Translations under genes and position numbers: made by a program
Notes under the pieces: generated by a model
Seen by the model: the letters and a program-made list of their open reading frames with translations, nothing else
The model's database searches: none
What the model was told of the DNA's origin: nothing
In this document: positions 1 to 11,783 of the stretch, in pieces
How the letters are laid out: every line of letters begins with the position of its first letter
Position numbering within the stretch: the stretch's first letter is position 1
Origin: Epinephelus fuscoguttatus
Taxonomy: Eukaryota; Chordata; Actinopteri; Perciformes; Serranidae
Direction of reading: 5' to 3'
Assembly: GCF_011397635.1 (NCBI RefSeq)
Contig: NC_064754.1
Location: 34,960,043 to 35,024,042 of the forward strand
Length of the DNA stretch: 64,000 bases

Positions 1-455
1 TTTAGCCAGCTTGTTGTAACTGGTCTGTAACTGGTTATTCTTTTTAGTCAGGTTGGTGCAATTGGTCTGTAACTGGTCTCTTTCTTTGGTCAAGTTGTTG
101 CAACTGGTCTGTAACTGGTCTCTTTCTTTAATCATGTTGTTGTTGTAACTGGTCTGTAACTGGTCTGTCTTTGATTCCCACTCAGAGTTGTGTCTGGTAA
201 TTGTCTTTGATGTATAAACAAACAAATTAACACTAGAAACAGACAGTATGAGTCCAGTCAGAGAGACAAAACACACTAGAAACACTGCAGTATCTCTGCA
301 GCAACTGTTCCCCACTTCTTCAAGACCTGAGGGTGAAATACAAAATTGTCACACAGGTAAATGTTTAGTCCAAAGCTCAAAACAGCCAGTCTGTAAACAC
401 ACAGAAACACACACATACTCATTTTTCTCCCTTTTGCCCAACTGTGGGGTCCATA

Positions 456-494
<39 letters not shown>

Positions 495-1526
495 GCACAA
501 CCAGATGTTACTATGATTTATATTATTTCCTGGAGATGAAACCATAACCTCAATCTAAGTATTGCCGAATACTTCATAGAACAAAGCAGACCACTTTACT
601 AAAGTCCCTGCTATAATAATATTACTGTACTTCAAGTTTCTAAACATTTGATTACTGTGCAGGATTTTTTTTTTTACAACAGACAATTGTACTATACTAT
701 AGTAAGTTCTTTTTTTTTTTTTTTTTTTTTTTAAACGGATACAACCAAAACACACATCTCAAGTTCTTTGGATCAGAACACTAATGACATTTTTCTCCCA
801 GCAGAATCACTTTGTTACTTAAGGGCCGAAGAAAAATCTCTTTAAAAGAAGGCACTTCTTTATTGCACAGATTGTGACTGAACAATCACTGTGTCAATCA
901 CTGTGTCACTGAAATGAATACAAAAAAAAATGCTACAGTGGGCTTTTTGTTTCATATTGCAGCATTTTCTTTGTTTCCATTTTTGCAGCATAATTCCAAG
1001 CGCACAAAATGTAACTAAAGCTATTTTCATAATGCAGTGCAATGCACAAATATTCAATACAAAATATTTTTAAAATTAAAATTACATACACAGCACTTAA
1101 CACTGGGGTGTTGAATTTCTTAGGTTTGCATTATCTTTTTCCTAATCAAATTTCAAAGGTAAAATATAGTTATTCATAAAGACATGAAAATTACAGTGGT
1201 CCCATCCAAATCAACCAGCACTGACCACCAAAACCCACGAGAACAAATATCCACTAAATAAAACCAGTGCATCACTTATGACATAAAACTTCAGTTCAGT
1301 GTACCAGATAAGATTAACATTAATGCTAACGTTGTTACTTGTGTTACTTTTTAAAACTGAACCTCAAAAAGAACAGTAGGATTTCTGTCTCACCAGGCAC
1401 TGCAGCAGGCACGTCATTGTCTTCAACAAAGTGGATCTTTGATGCAGGATTCTTGGCTGAGGCATCATGGAGGTTTTCATTAACCACTGAGATCTCAGAT
1501 TCCTCTTCAAGGACAATCATCTCCAT
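1..1526 (-). CDS. C-type lectin receptor A1, 5' part (cut by window edge)
   Basis: This is the 5' end of a type II membrane C-type lectin gene. Exon 1 (1394-1526) starts at the ATG ending at 1526, encodes an acidic cytoplasmic tail beginning MEMIVLEEESEISVV, and ends in phase 1 at a GTGAGA donor. Exon 2 (1-326, acceptor side at 326) encodes a short basic/cysteine stretch, one hydrophobic segment (FLVCFVSLTGLILSV) as the signal anchor, and a coiled-coil stalk of 14-residue repeats of the form LTKERDQLQTSCNN. The exon runs off the left edge, so the lectin domain is not visible. It is nearly identical to the same exons of A2 (15,596-15,952 and 17,046-17,178). By family knowledge the product would be a plasma-membrane glycan receptor of myeloid-type cells; the ligand is unknown. 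Exon 2 carries internal 42-nt repeats that could vary in number. Confidence 0.8.
459..490. repeat. (CA)n microsatellite in intron 1 of A1
   Basis: Uninterrupted CA dinucleotide run about 130 bp upstream (in gene sense) of the exon 2 acceptor. The copy-2 counterpart at 16,085-16,144 is nearly twice as long, which shows length instability since the duplication. Confidence 0.95.
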
Positions 1527-2696
1527 ATTTTAGCCACTAGAGAGTGATGAAGGTGTTGGTCAAAGTGTTTTCTTCAAATGATGCTCTTCTCTGATCTGAT
1601 TTCTCTTATATGTTTGTCTGCTTACACAACAACACCAGCTGCCACCCTCTTCTTCCTCATTTTTCAGATGTCATCTTTCTATCTCATCCCCCACTAAAAG
1701 CTCTGATGGCTCCAGTTGTAACATGGGCAGGTCCTGGAAAATCTCCATCCTCCAGGGAGGCTTTCCTCTGACTTATTATTTCAGTTATATTTCCGTGACA
1801 CAAACTGCATGATTATGTTAGTGTGTCTACTTTCATCACACACCCAAAAAAAGCAAAACAATGCAATTCAGTCCAACACCATAAACAATGGCCTCTAAAG
1901 TTAATGGAAATCTTACATACTTATCTTTCTCCTTTGACATTCTTGTTACAGAGCCACTATATAATCTGAGATTTCAAGAATTAAGTCATAATATCACAAG
2001 AAAAAGCTGCAATATTTCAAGAAACAAGTCACAATAGAATGGGTTACTTCAAGTGTAAAATGCCATATGTCATGTAGGTGGATTGGCTCATATGTTTTGG
2101 GAAGCCCTGATAGTTTATAGGCTGCGTAACCTAGAGTTAGGATGTAAAAAGTTTGGACTGTGGTTTGAACTTTTCCTCTGACCAGCAGCTTTGATCCACA
2201 CAAAAGTATGGTTAATGCCTGATCAAAAATGTTTTCAAGCAGTTAGTTTCAGTTCTCCAAGAGGACAGACCTCAAGGATGAGGACTGGTGGTTGGTTCGC
2301 CAAATCTACATCTTATTAGTGTAACTTATCATCTCCAATAAAGAACAGACACTTCTGGGATATTCACCATATCAGCAGAGACATAGCATCATGTGCAGGT
2401 AGATATACAGTAGGTTGCTCTGCAAGTTATTCACACAAAGTACACTGAACTTTAATCACTTTTGGATGCCATGACCAAACTCTTGTCCCAGTTGTCCAGT
2501 AAAACCAGGTTCCTGCTGAAATCAAGCTTCAGATCACATCTGGTTATTGACTGTAACATTACGTACATGTTTTCTTTTTCTCTGACAATTAGAGAAATGG
2601 CTGTTTGGTGAAACCTGTAACTTCAACATCATTTATTTAACACGTAGAGACTGCTCCCATCTGTTTACCATGACAGTATTATAATTTCAGTCTTAT

Positions 2697-2780
2697 GGTC
2701 TGCAACTGGTCTCTTTCTTTGGTCAAGTTATTGTAACTGGTCTGTCTTTGATTCCCACTAAGGATTGTGTCTGGTAACCG

Positions 2781-2782
<2 letters not shown>
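2697..2782 (-). pseudogene. Orphan fragment of the gene A stalk exon
   Basis: The sequence repeats the coiled-coil words of gene A exon 2 (minus-strand sense DQLQ, LTKERDQLQ) plus the segment that encodes the beginning of the stalk, but it has no flanking splice sites and lies upstream of A1 exon 1. A shorter version with an internal deletion is at 18,353-18,415. It is probably debris of an older duplication of the lectin stalk exon, capped by a long CA repeat. Confidence 0.65.
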
Positions 2783-2860
<78 letters not shown>

Positions 2861-2866
2861 ACACTT
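2782..2866. repeat. (CA)n microsatellite
   Basis: Long CA run directly abutting the orphan stalk fragment. The paralogous tract at 18,418-18,458 is about half as long. Confidence 0.95.
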
Positions 2867-3719
2867 GTATACACATGAAAACACATGAAAAAGTGAGTCT
2901 CATTTTTTAATTTTACATTATCCTAACTGATTATCTGATTATTACATCGTTACACCACATTAGGCAACTTCAAATGTGTTATTTCTGATTATTTCTGATA
3001 AGTCAGCAGTATGAGGAGTCCATTACAAAACCTTTACAGGAATCTTCTCTGTGAATATTTCTGTACTTTCCACACAGGCCTCATGGCTCAAGATCCTGTT
3101 CTTGTTTAGAATCATACATACCGGACAGATATATTTAACTGCATCTTCAAAACTAAAACAACCGTACAAATATTATTTTTAAAAAAAGGCACTGCAGGCT
3201 TAAAAGCTAAACTAAATCTAAAGAAAATGTCTGCATTTTTTATACTGACTAATAAAAATTTGTATCGTAGTTCATTTCATTTTGCTGCTTATCAGGTACT
3301 TTTGCACTATTGCCGAATGGTGTTACAGTCTATGCACTACAGCCTGGCTATTCTGGTTACACATTGCCAGTGTTAAAAACAGTTTTATTCATAATTGCAA
3401 TTATGTTAAAGTGGCATATTGAAAATTTTAATGACGTCCTAATTCACTATGGCCTCGTCCTATTTTCACACTTGGTCAGAATTGCCTGACATTATTATAA
3501 TAATGGAGGGCAGCCTTTTGCTGTGTTTTCTTTTAAAAGGGGTCATGTGAGTCGACTAACGTGAGGTTTAGGCAACAAAAATACTTGGTTGCCATTAGGA
3601 AAAATCGTGGTTGACATAACTCAACCTGACTAACAACTCATGTGACTAACAAATTATTAACGACTGACAAGCAACTGATGTGAAAAATTAACTCAACCTT
3701 AACCTTTGCTTTTTTGTTG

Positions 3720-5494
3720 ACAAAGTGAATTCCATCAGACAGGCTACCAACAAGAGTTTTGATAAAGATCTGTCTGTTGCCCCAGCCCACTCTGCTGTGT
3801 TTGAGCACATTGAGTTGGTTTCTCTCCCCTCCCTCGCTGACATTGTGAAATATTTGAAGCCTACTAACTGTCTTTTGGATGTTGTTCCTGTCAAAATGTT
3901 AAAAATTGCTTTTAATACTGTTGGGCCTGGTCTTTTGGTATTTGTGAACACCTGCCTTAGTTTAGGAGCTGTCCCAGCTGCCTTTAAACACGCTGTGGTT
4001 AGGCCCCTTCTAAAAAAAACTCATCTTGACTCCTCGTTGTTATCAAATTTTAGACCTGTTTCTCATATGCCCTTTCTCTCTATGGTTTTAGAGAAAGTTG
4101 TTTTCGTACAGTTACGGTCCTTTCTGGAAAACAGCTCTGTTTTTGAAAAATTCCAATCTGGGTTCAGGTCTCGTCATAGCACTGAGTCTGCCTTGTTAAA
4201 GGTACACAATGATATTGTACTGTCTGTTGATGCCAAGTGCCCTGTTGTCTTAGTTCTGCTAGATCTCACAGCAACCATTGATACAGTGGACCATACAGTC
4301 CTCCTGTCACACCTGAATCACTATGTTGGCTTTCGCGGCACTGTACTTAAGTGGTTTACGTCTTATTTGTCCGATAGAACCTTTTCTGTAGTGACTGGTG
4401 ATTCCTGCTCCTCCAGTGCCTCTCTCTCATGTGGGGTCCCACAAGGTTCTATTCTTGGCCCTATTCTTTTTTTCGTTATATATGTTACCACTTGGGTCTA
4501 TTATAGCCAGGCACAACCTTTCTTTTCATTGTTACGCAGATGATCTGCAAATCTATCTGCCACTGAAGCCTAGAGGTACTGATGCACAAAGTTCCCTACT
4601 TGACTGTATTGCTGACATCAAGCAGTGGTTGGCCCAAAACTTTCTGCATTTAACTGAAGACAAAACAGAGTGCATTGTGTTTGGGGATACTGTGACGACT
4701 GGCTTTAGCACCTTGTCTGCATCGTTCAGTCCTACTGTCAGAAATCTGGGAGTGATCTTTGACAGTTATTTGAAATTTGATAAACAAATTGACAATGTTG
4801 TAAAGACAAGCTTTTATCAGTTATGTCTCCTGGCCAAAGTAAAATCATTCCTGAGCCGTCACGACCTGGAGAGAGCTATCCATAGCTCCAGACTAGATTA
4901 CTGCAATGCACTGTATGTTGGCACCTCTCAGTCTTCTCTTAGCCGCCTTCAACTTGTTCAAAATGCTGCTGCCCATCTGTTAACTAGCACTAGTAGACGA
5001 GAGCACATTACCCCAGTCCTCTATTCTCTCCATTGGCTTCCTGTCCATTTTAGAGTTGATTTTAAACTTTTAATGTTTGTTTTTAAAGCTCTCAATGGCC
5101 TTGCCCCATCCTATTTGTCTGAGATTTTAACTGTTCGCGAGCATGGCAGGGCTTTGAGATCATCCAACCAACTTTTGTTGGAAGTGCCCAGGTCTAAGTA
5201 TAAACACTGGGGTGACCGAGCCTTTTCAGTTGCTGCACCCAGGCTCTGGAATAAGCTCCCCTGTGACATGCGTGCCATCTCTGACCTGGGCCTCTTTAAA
5301 TCAAGACTTAAAACTTATTTATTCAGGATGGCCTTTAATACCCAGTAGTGTGTACTTTTATTCTTTTTATTCTTTTATTCTTTTATTCTGTGTTTTAAAT
5401 TGTATGTTATATTCTGTAAAGCACTTTGCTTCACCTGTGGGTTGTTGTAAAGGGCTATATAAATGAAGTACATTTACATTTACATTTACATTTA
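3720..5494 (+). mobile_element. L2-type LINE, 5'-truncated, copy 1
   Basis: The reverse-transcriptase region of a non-LTR retrotransposon lies in two overlapping frames (3725-4543 and 4398-5348), so there is a frameshift near 4,470-4,500. Visible motifs are FRPVSHMPF, FQSGFRSRHSTESAL, a D-type catalytic stretch (VLLDLTATIDTVDHT), CGVPQGSILGP, and the catalytic YADD in HCYADDLQIYL. The C-terminal part (SRLDYCNALYVG, WNKLPCDMR) resembles fish L2/CR1-group elements. The 3' end has the GTAAAGGGCTATATAAATGAAG-like termination and tandem TTTACA hexamers (5468-5493), as is usual for L2. It lies between lectin genes A and B and is not part of either. The frameshift makes it non-autonomous. Confidence 0.85.
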
Positions 5495-6786
5495 GTTTCA
5501 CATGAGACACGGACACTGGTGTTCGGGGTCAAAGTCCTGTGCTTGTTGGACCCATCCAGCTGTCTCACACCCTCTCTTAACAGACTTCCCTGCTAAAAAT
5601 GAGTTTATTTGGAGTTGGTTGAAAGCCAAGTACATCTTCTACAGATGCTGCAGGGACATTGCCCAAGTGGCATATTTTGACCCCCAGAAAGTGAGACCAG
5701 GGTGTCCCTGAAGTGCCTTGGATCTTCTGAATTCTCTCCTTGATGAGGGAGATGGTGAGACACTGTTGAACCTCTTCATCCTTTCTAATGAGGAAAACAG
5801 CTTTTCTCTTACTCCTTCATTTTGATACCAGTGCAGCAGGACTGTGTCACAAGCTCCACGTTCCCTTTGTTTTTATTTTTATCAGGTGCACCCTGAACTA
5901 CAACTGACCCAGAACAATTACTGAACTAGGAGCTAATAATGTATCTGAAACTGACTTAACTGGCTCAAATCTGGAAACAACTGACAGCGTTTACAATTGA
6001 GGAAACTTGAATATATCAAAAGGGGAAGTGAACCTTGTCACATTTAGGGAACGATCACTTTAAAAGGTTTTGGACATTTAAAGGTTCAAGTTTCACAATT
6101 TTTCACATGTTTTACAGTACATTCCAAGTATTGCAGGCTTGTGTATTTTTAAGCCTACTGTAAAATAAACTGAGTGCACAGTACTCTTGTTGATTGAAAG
6201 GTAAAAATGCTGGCTCAGCATATATATTTACGTGTGTGTGTGTGCGCGTGTGCATGTGTAATGAAAACACAAAGACAACAAATATCATATACCATTTCTG
6301 CTAACTGATGTCCTTAAATCCTACACACTGGAAATTTAAGATAAACATTCACAGATATAAATTCAGTCAGCATATGATGTCAACTAATGAAGAAACAGCA
6401 GATATTTATCTAGCAATGAATCAATGAATCTATAGCATATCACAGTCTTTTCTGTCTTTTTTTGCAGCAAAAGCACCTCAAGCATGTGAACCTAGTTGTA
6501 TATTTGTTTTTATGTACTCCTATGTGAACACACCACCTTCCCTGCAGCACAGTCATTACCAGGATTCACATAGGCTGGCAAATCAGAAAATGTTGTTTGT
6601 GCCTGAAAATTATGAGCATGTACAAACAAGTATATTGAGGTTGAGGTTTTTTTGAAAATCTAAGTTCATACTGAAACTCCAAAACAACATGAAAACAGTT
6701 GATTCTCTTCTTATGTTCAGCTGAAACTGAGAAATGCACTGACTGTCCTGAGTTTTCTGTTCTGTCTGGTGGGCATGGATGCAGAG
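5495..6786. other. Intergenic, 3' flank of gene B1
   Basis: No coding feature is supported. The part next to the B1 stop (about 6,360-6,786) is clearly homologous to the 3' flank of A2 (about 13,560-13,945), which indicates that genes A and B descend from one ancestor through an older duplication. A short alternating GT/GC stretch lies at 6,233-6,255. Confidence 0.55.
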
Positions 6787-7274
6787 TTATGGACGGACTT
6801 TCTTTTCACACATCCAGAAGTGTGAAAGGGAACAGCTTCCATCATTCCAGCTGTTTTGCGAATCAAACTTCATTTCCCCACAATTTTCACCTCTCCCGCC
6901 ATTAGGCTCCTTAGGACCCCAGTAGCTGAAATAAAAATATATAAACACATTTTTTTTCTTTTAGACAACACACCCAAAGAAACACATGACAGTGATTTCA
7001 ATAAAAAAAGTGTGAACCTTTTGGTCACTGGAGTACCATCCACCCATTTCCATGTCCCCTCTGTTTGTAAGTCAGTCAGGCCAATCCACATGTACTTCTT
7101 GAATTGTCTTGTGAAATCCTTGTTTGAGAAGAGAGACACAAACTGTAAACACCATAGCAGAAATTAAACTGATTTCATTGTATCCTCCACCTCACTGACC
7201 CCTGCATCAATATTTTTCATTTTATTCTACATTACATCTGTCTTACACACAGATTCATGCAGGCATACGCACAA

Positions 7275-7314
<40 letters not shown>

Positions 7315-7511
7315 ACACACAAAACATGGACTTTAAGTTCTAAGACATGTACTGTCTTGCAATTGACCTTTTGCTTAGTCCCGCCCCTTTGTGATGGTCC
7401 AACAAACCATCATAAGCATGGAGCCCTAAATATGTACTCATGACTTTAGTCTGTCTTTTTGATAGTGAAACACCTCTCTCTCTCTCGCTCTCTCTTTTGC
7501 ACACACACACA

Positions 7512-7556
<45 letters not shown>

Positions 7557-10500
7557 GTTCCTCTTCGCTGCTGATAATCATCAGATCTGCACCTCTTTGC
7601 ACACAGTCATCTCTGCTGTCTTGCCAGGTTTTCTCGATTGAAGAAATATAGTAGAAACTACCACTGAAATACACCCATCCTTGGTTCAAATAATGATCTG
7701 TTGTTAGAGGAAAGAACAGACATTTCTTATTATTCAACAAACAACAAAAATACATTGAAAAACTACTTTGAATGCACATATGCACTTTTACCTGCTGAAA
7801 ACAAAACAAACAAAAACATTAGGACAAGTACTTTTAGTCACAAGCTGATGAAAGCTTGTCTCGAACGTATTGGAAACACATTATTTGGAACATTCTGAGG
7901 CCTGACCACATACTCTGTAACAGCATGTGACATTTTTTTGTTTCCTTACCACACTCACCAAAGTTACTCAGCTCCCTCTTCAACTCATCTCTCTCTTCAG
8001 TCAGGGTTTTATAACTCTCCTCAATACCTAGTGGAGAGGTTATCGTCACTTACACCAGAATGTTCACAACTGAAGAGAAAGTTTACTTTCAAACAGAATG
8101 TCCACATTAAAATGATCTATTAATGACAGTCGTTAAAGATACAGTTTGTAACTTTAGTAAAAATAACTTTGTGTCATATTTGCTGAAACTGTAAAGTGCA
8201 ACACACAGAAGTAGATAAGACACATGATCTAATCAGGTTCAGACAGCTCTGATAAAATATGAACCACATTTCTATCATTGCCTATTTCTTGCCACAGATG
8301 TTTTCTGAAGTTTTTGTGCTTTAGTGTTTAGCTGTAAAATGGAACATTTGCTTCAGCTCTTGGGCTGTGCTTTGTTTTTGACTCGACTATTTCCAACATA
8401 GCAGCCAGGTCACAAACTATCTTTCTATTTTACAGCTAAACTGTGCACTAAAATATTTTTCTGAAAACATCTGATGTGAAAATGAGGCAATGCAGTGACA
8501 GAATCTTGATTCATATTTGATCTGCGTTGCCTAGTTGGAAAGTTTGACAGCAGCTCACCAGCCATGATTGACATTATTGACAGCTGCGTTAGAGGCTCCT
8601 CGATTCTGATTGGTTGTTTTCATTTACTGTGTGGTACTGCCATTAGAAGCAATATGAGGAAGCAGAGAACATTGATATTATTTACAGACTATCTGTCTTA
8701 TGTAACACTGTAGATAAGTGACAGTTTCAGCAAATATTACACAATGTATTTTTTTAAGTTACTAACTACAGCCTGTAAAGAACTATTCTCTCATACAGCT
8801 ACAGACCAGAGACCCAAACTGTCACCTAATGTACACTAGACTTCAGGAAGGTTTACCTGTTGAAAACACGGCATGATAATAAATCATGAATTCAACCACA
8901 GAAAGTCCCATCCTCTCTTCTAGTATGATGTGAGCTTTCTTCTTTCTTTCCTGTAGCCTTTAAAGGTTTTGAATGCTCCTGTGTAAGTAAGCATTGATTT
9001 GGAGTGGTCTTTTTGACCACCTACTAAACCAGTATTTACTCATTCAGTTAATCTTCTCACTGAATTGAAGAAAATCTCTTCAGCCAGTTTCCAAATTTCT
9101 CTGTGGAGGCTGTTAGAGCAGCATATTCATACCCATGGTTTTAGAGTGAGAGGTCCAACAATAACTTAAAGGTGTAATTTATAACAGTGGATCATCATAT
9201 CAGTCCTCTTGGCAGAACATTTAACTGGGATTATTCTGATGACATGTAACACTTGTAACACTGTATTATATGCACAGTATTGGATCCATTAAATCCAGAT
9301 TATTGGAGTAGTTTCATCATCGTACTTACGAAGGTTGATGCTCCTCAACTCGTCTCTCTCCTCAGTCAGATTTTTAATATTGGCATCAATCCCTGGTGGA
9401 GGGGCTAACATCATTTGCAACAGAATCAGATTATGTTCACAACTAAAGAGACAATTCACTTTAACACAGAATTTCCATATAACATGAATCTTTCCATAAA
9501 GCTGTAGGTATTTTTATAAGTTAAATGTATCTGTTAAACAAACCATTCTGTCATACTGCGACAAACCACACAACCATGGTATCACACAGGAAATGGCAAG
9601 AAATATAGTAGAAACTACCACTGAAATACACCCATCCTTGGTTCAAATAATGACCTGTTGTTAGAGGAAAGAACAGACATTTCTAATTATTCAATAAACA
9701 AACAAAATACGTTGAAAAACTACTTTGAACGCACATGTGCACTTTTACCTGCTGAAAACAAAACAAACAAAAACATTAGGACAAGTACTTTTAGTCACAA
9801 GCTGATGAAAGCTTGTCTCGAACGTATTGGAAACACATTATTTAGAACGTTGTGAGGCCTGACCACATACTCTGTAAAGGCGTGACATTTTTTATGCACA
9901 TGATATGTTCCTTTTTTTGTTTCCTTACCACACTCACCAAAGTTACTCAGCTCCCTCTTCAACTCATCTCTCTCTTCAGTCAGGGTTTTATAACTCTCCT
10001 CAATACCTAGTGGAGAGGTTATCGTCACTTACACCAGAATGTTCACAACTGAAGAGAAAGTTTACTTTCAAACAGAATGTCCACATTAAACTGATCTATT
10101 AATGACAGTCGTTAAAGATACAGTTTGTAACTTTAGTAAAAATAACTTCTTTTCATATTTACTGAAAATGTAACCGCTTCCACACAGAAGTAGATAAGAC
10201 ACATGATCTAATCAGGTTCAGACAGCACTGATAAAATATGAACCACGTTTCTGTCACCGCATTGCCTATTTCTTGCCACAGATGTTTTCTCAAGTTTTTG
10301 TGCTTTAGTGTTTAGCTGTAAAATGGAACATTTGCTTCAGCTCCTGGGCTGTGCTTTGTTTTTGACTCGGCTATTTCCAACATAGCAGCCAGGTCACAAA
10401 CTATCTTTCTCATTTTACAGCTAAACTGTGCACTAAAATATTTTTCTGAAAACATCTGATGTGAAAATGAGGCAATGCAGTGACAGAATCTTGATTTATA

Positions 10501-11727
10501 TTTGATCTGCGCCGCCTAGTTGGAAAATTTGACAGCAGCTCACCAGCCATGATTGACAGCTGCGTTAGAGGCCCCTCAATTCTGATTGGTTGTTTTCATT
10601 TACTGTGTGGTACTGCCATTAGAAGCAATATGAGGAAGCAGAGAACATTGATATTATTTACAGACTATCTGTCTCATGTAACACTGTAGATAAGTGACAG
10701 TTTCAGCAAATATTACACAATGTATTTTTTTAAGTTACTAACTACAGCCTTTAAAGAACTATTCTATCATACAGCTACAGACCAGAGACCCAAACTGTCA
10801 CCTAATGTACACTAGACTTCAGGAAGGTTTACCTGTTGAAAACACGACATGATAATAAATCATGAATTCAACCACAGAAAGGCCCATCCTCTCTTCTAGT
10901 ATGATGTGAGCTTTCTTCTTTCTTTCCTGTAGCCTTTAAAGGTTTTGAATGCTCCTGTGTAAGTAAGCATTGATTTGGAGTGGTCTTTTTGACCACCTAC
11001 TAAACCAGTATTTACTCATTCAGTTAATCTTCTCATTGAATTGAAGAAAATCTCTTCAGCCAGTTTCCAAATTTCTCTGTGGAGGCTGTTAGAGCAGCAT
11101 ATTCATACCCATGGTTTTAGAGTGAGAGGTCCAACAATAACTTAAAGGTTGTAATTTATAAGATTTAACTGGGATTATTCTGATGACATGTAACACTTGT
11201 AACACTGTATTATATGCACAGTATTGGATCCATTAAATCCAGATTATTGGAGTAGTTTCATCATCGTACTTACGAAGGTTGATGCTCCTCAACTCGTCTC
11301 TCTCCTCAGTCAGATTTTTAATATTGGCATCAATCCCTGGTGGAGGGGCTAACATCATTTGCAACAGAATCAGATTATGTTCACAACTAAAGAGACAATT
11401 CACTTTAACACAGAATTTCCATATAACATGAATCTTTCCATAAAGCTGTAGGTATTTTATAAGTTAAATGTATCTGTTAAACAAACCATTCTGTCATACA
11501 GCGACAAACCACACAACCATGGTATCACACAGGAAATGGCAACATCTGTAGTGATAAGCTTCAACTCTGCTGTTCGAAAATGAATTCATATTAATTAATA
11601 TATGATGTAATAATTTAATAAAACTCACAGAGAGCAAGACGGAGGGAAATGTTTAGAGCAACTTGTAGGACACACAGGAGACAAAAGCTCACGGCAACAC
11701 ATCTGAGCAGTTTTCTTCCTGTGTATG

Positions 11728-11783
<56 letters not shown>

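Larger units (their letters stand above)
1527..3719. other. Intergenic region upstream of A1
   Basis: No gene is supported here. It holds the 5' flank of A1, an orphan stalk-exon fragment (2697-2782), a long CA tract, and AT-rich sequence leading into the L2 element. The same content recurs at 17,179-19,310 in copy 2. Confidence 0.6.
7641..11553 (-). repeat. Intragenic tandem duplication of a stalk-exon pair (B1)
   Basis: Two copies of about 1,957 bp, 7641-9597 and 9598-11553, join head to tail. Each carries one 63-nt and one 69-nt stalk exon. The junction is visible at 9598, where the first part of the CTLD exon is joined to sequence normally lying before 11,553. The same duplication is present in B2 (23,162 to about 27,037), so it predates the 15.6-kb duplication. 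Confidence 0.9.

Noticed and set aside
276..545. Open frames rich in CVCVCV or HTHTHT at many places (for example 276-545, 7340-7552, 14237-14446, 15902-16193, 22853-23071)
   Set aside because: They are translations of (CA)n/(GT)n microsatellites read through from neighbouring exons and have no coding meaning of their own.
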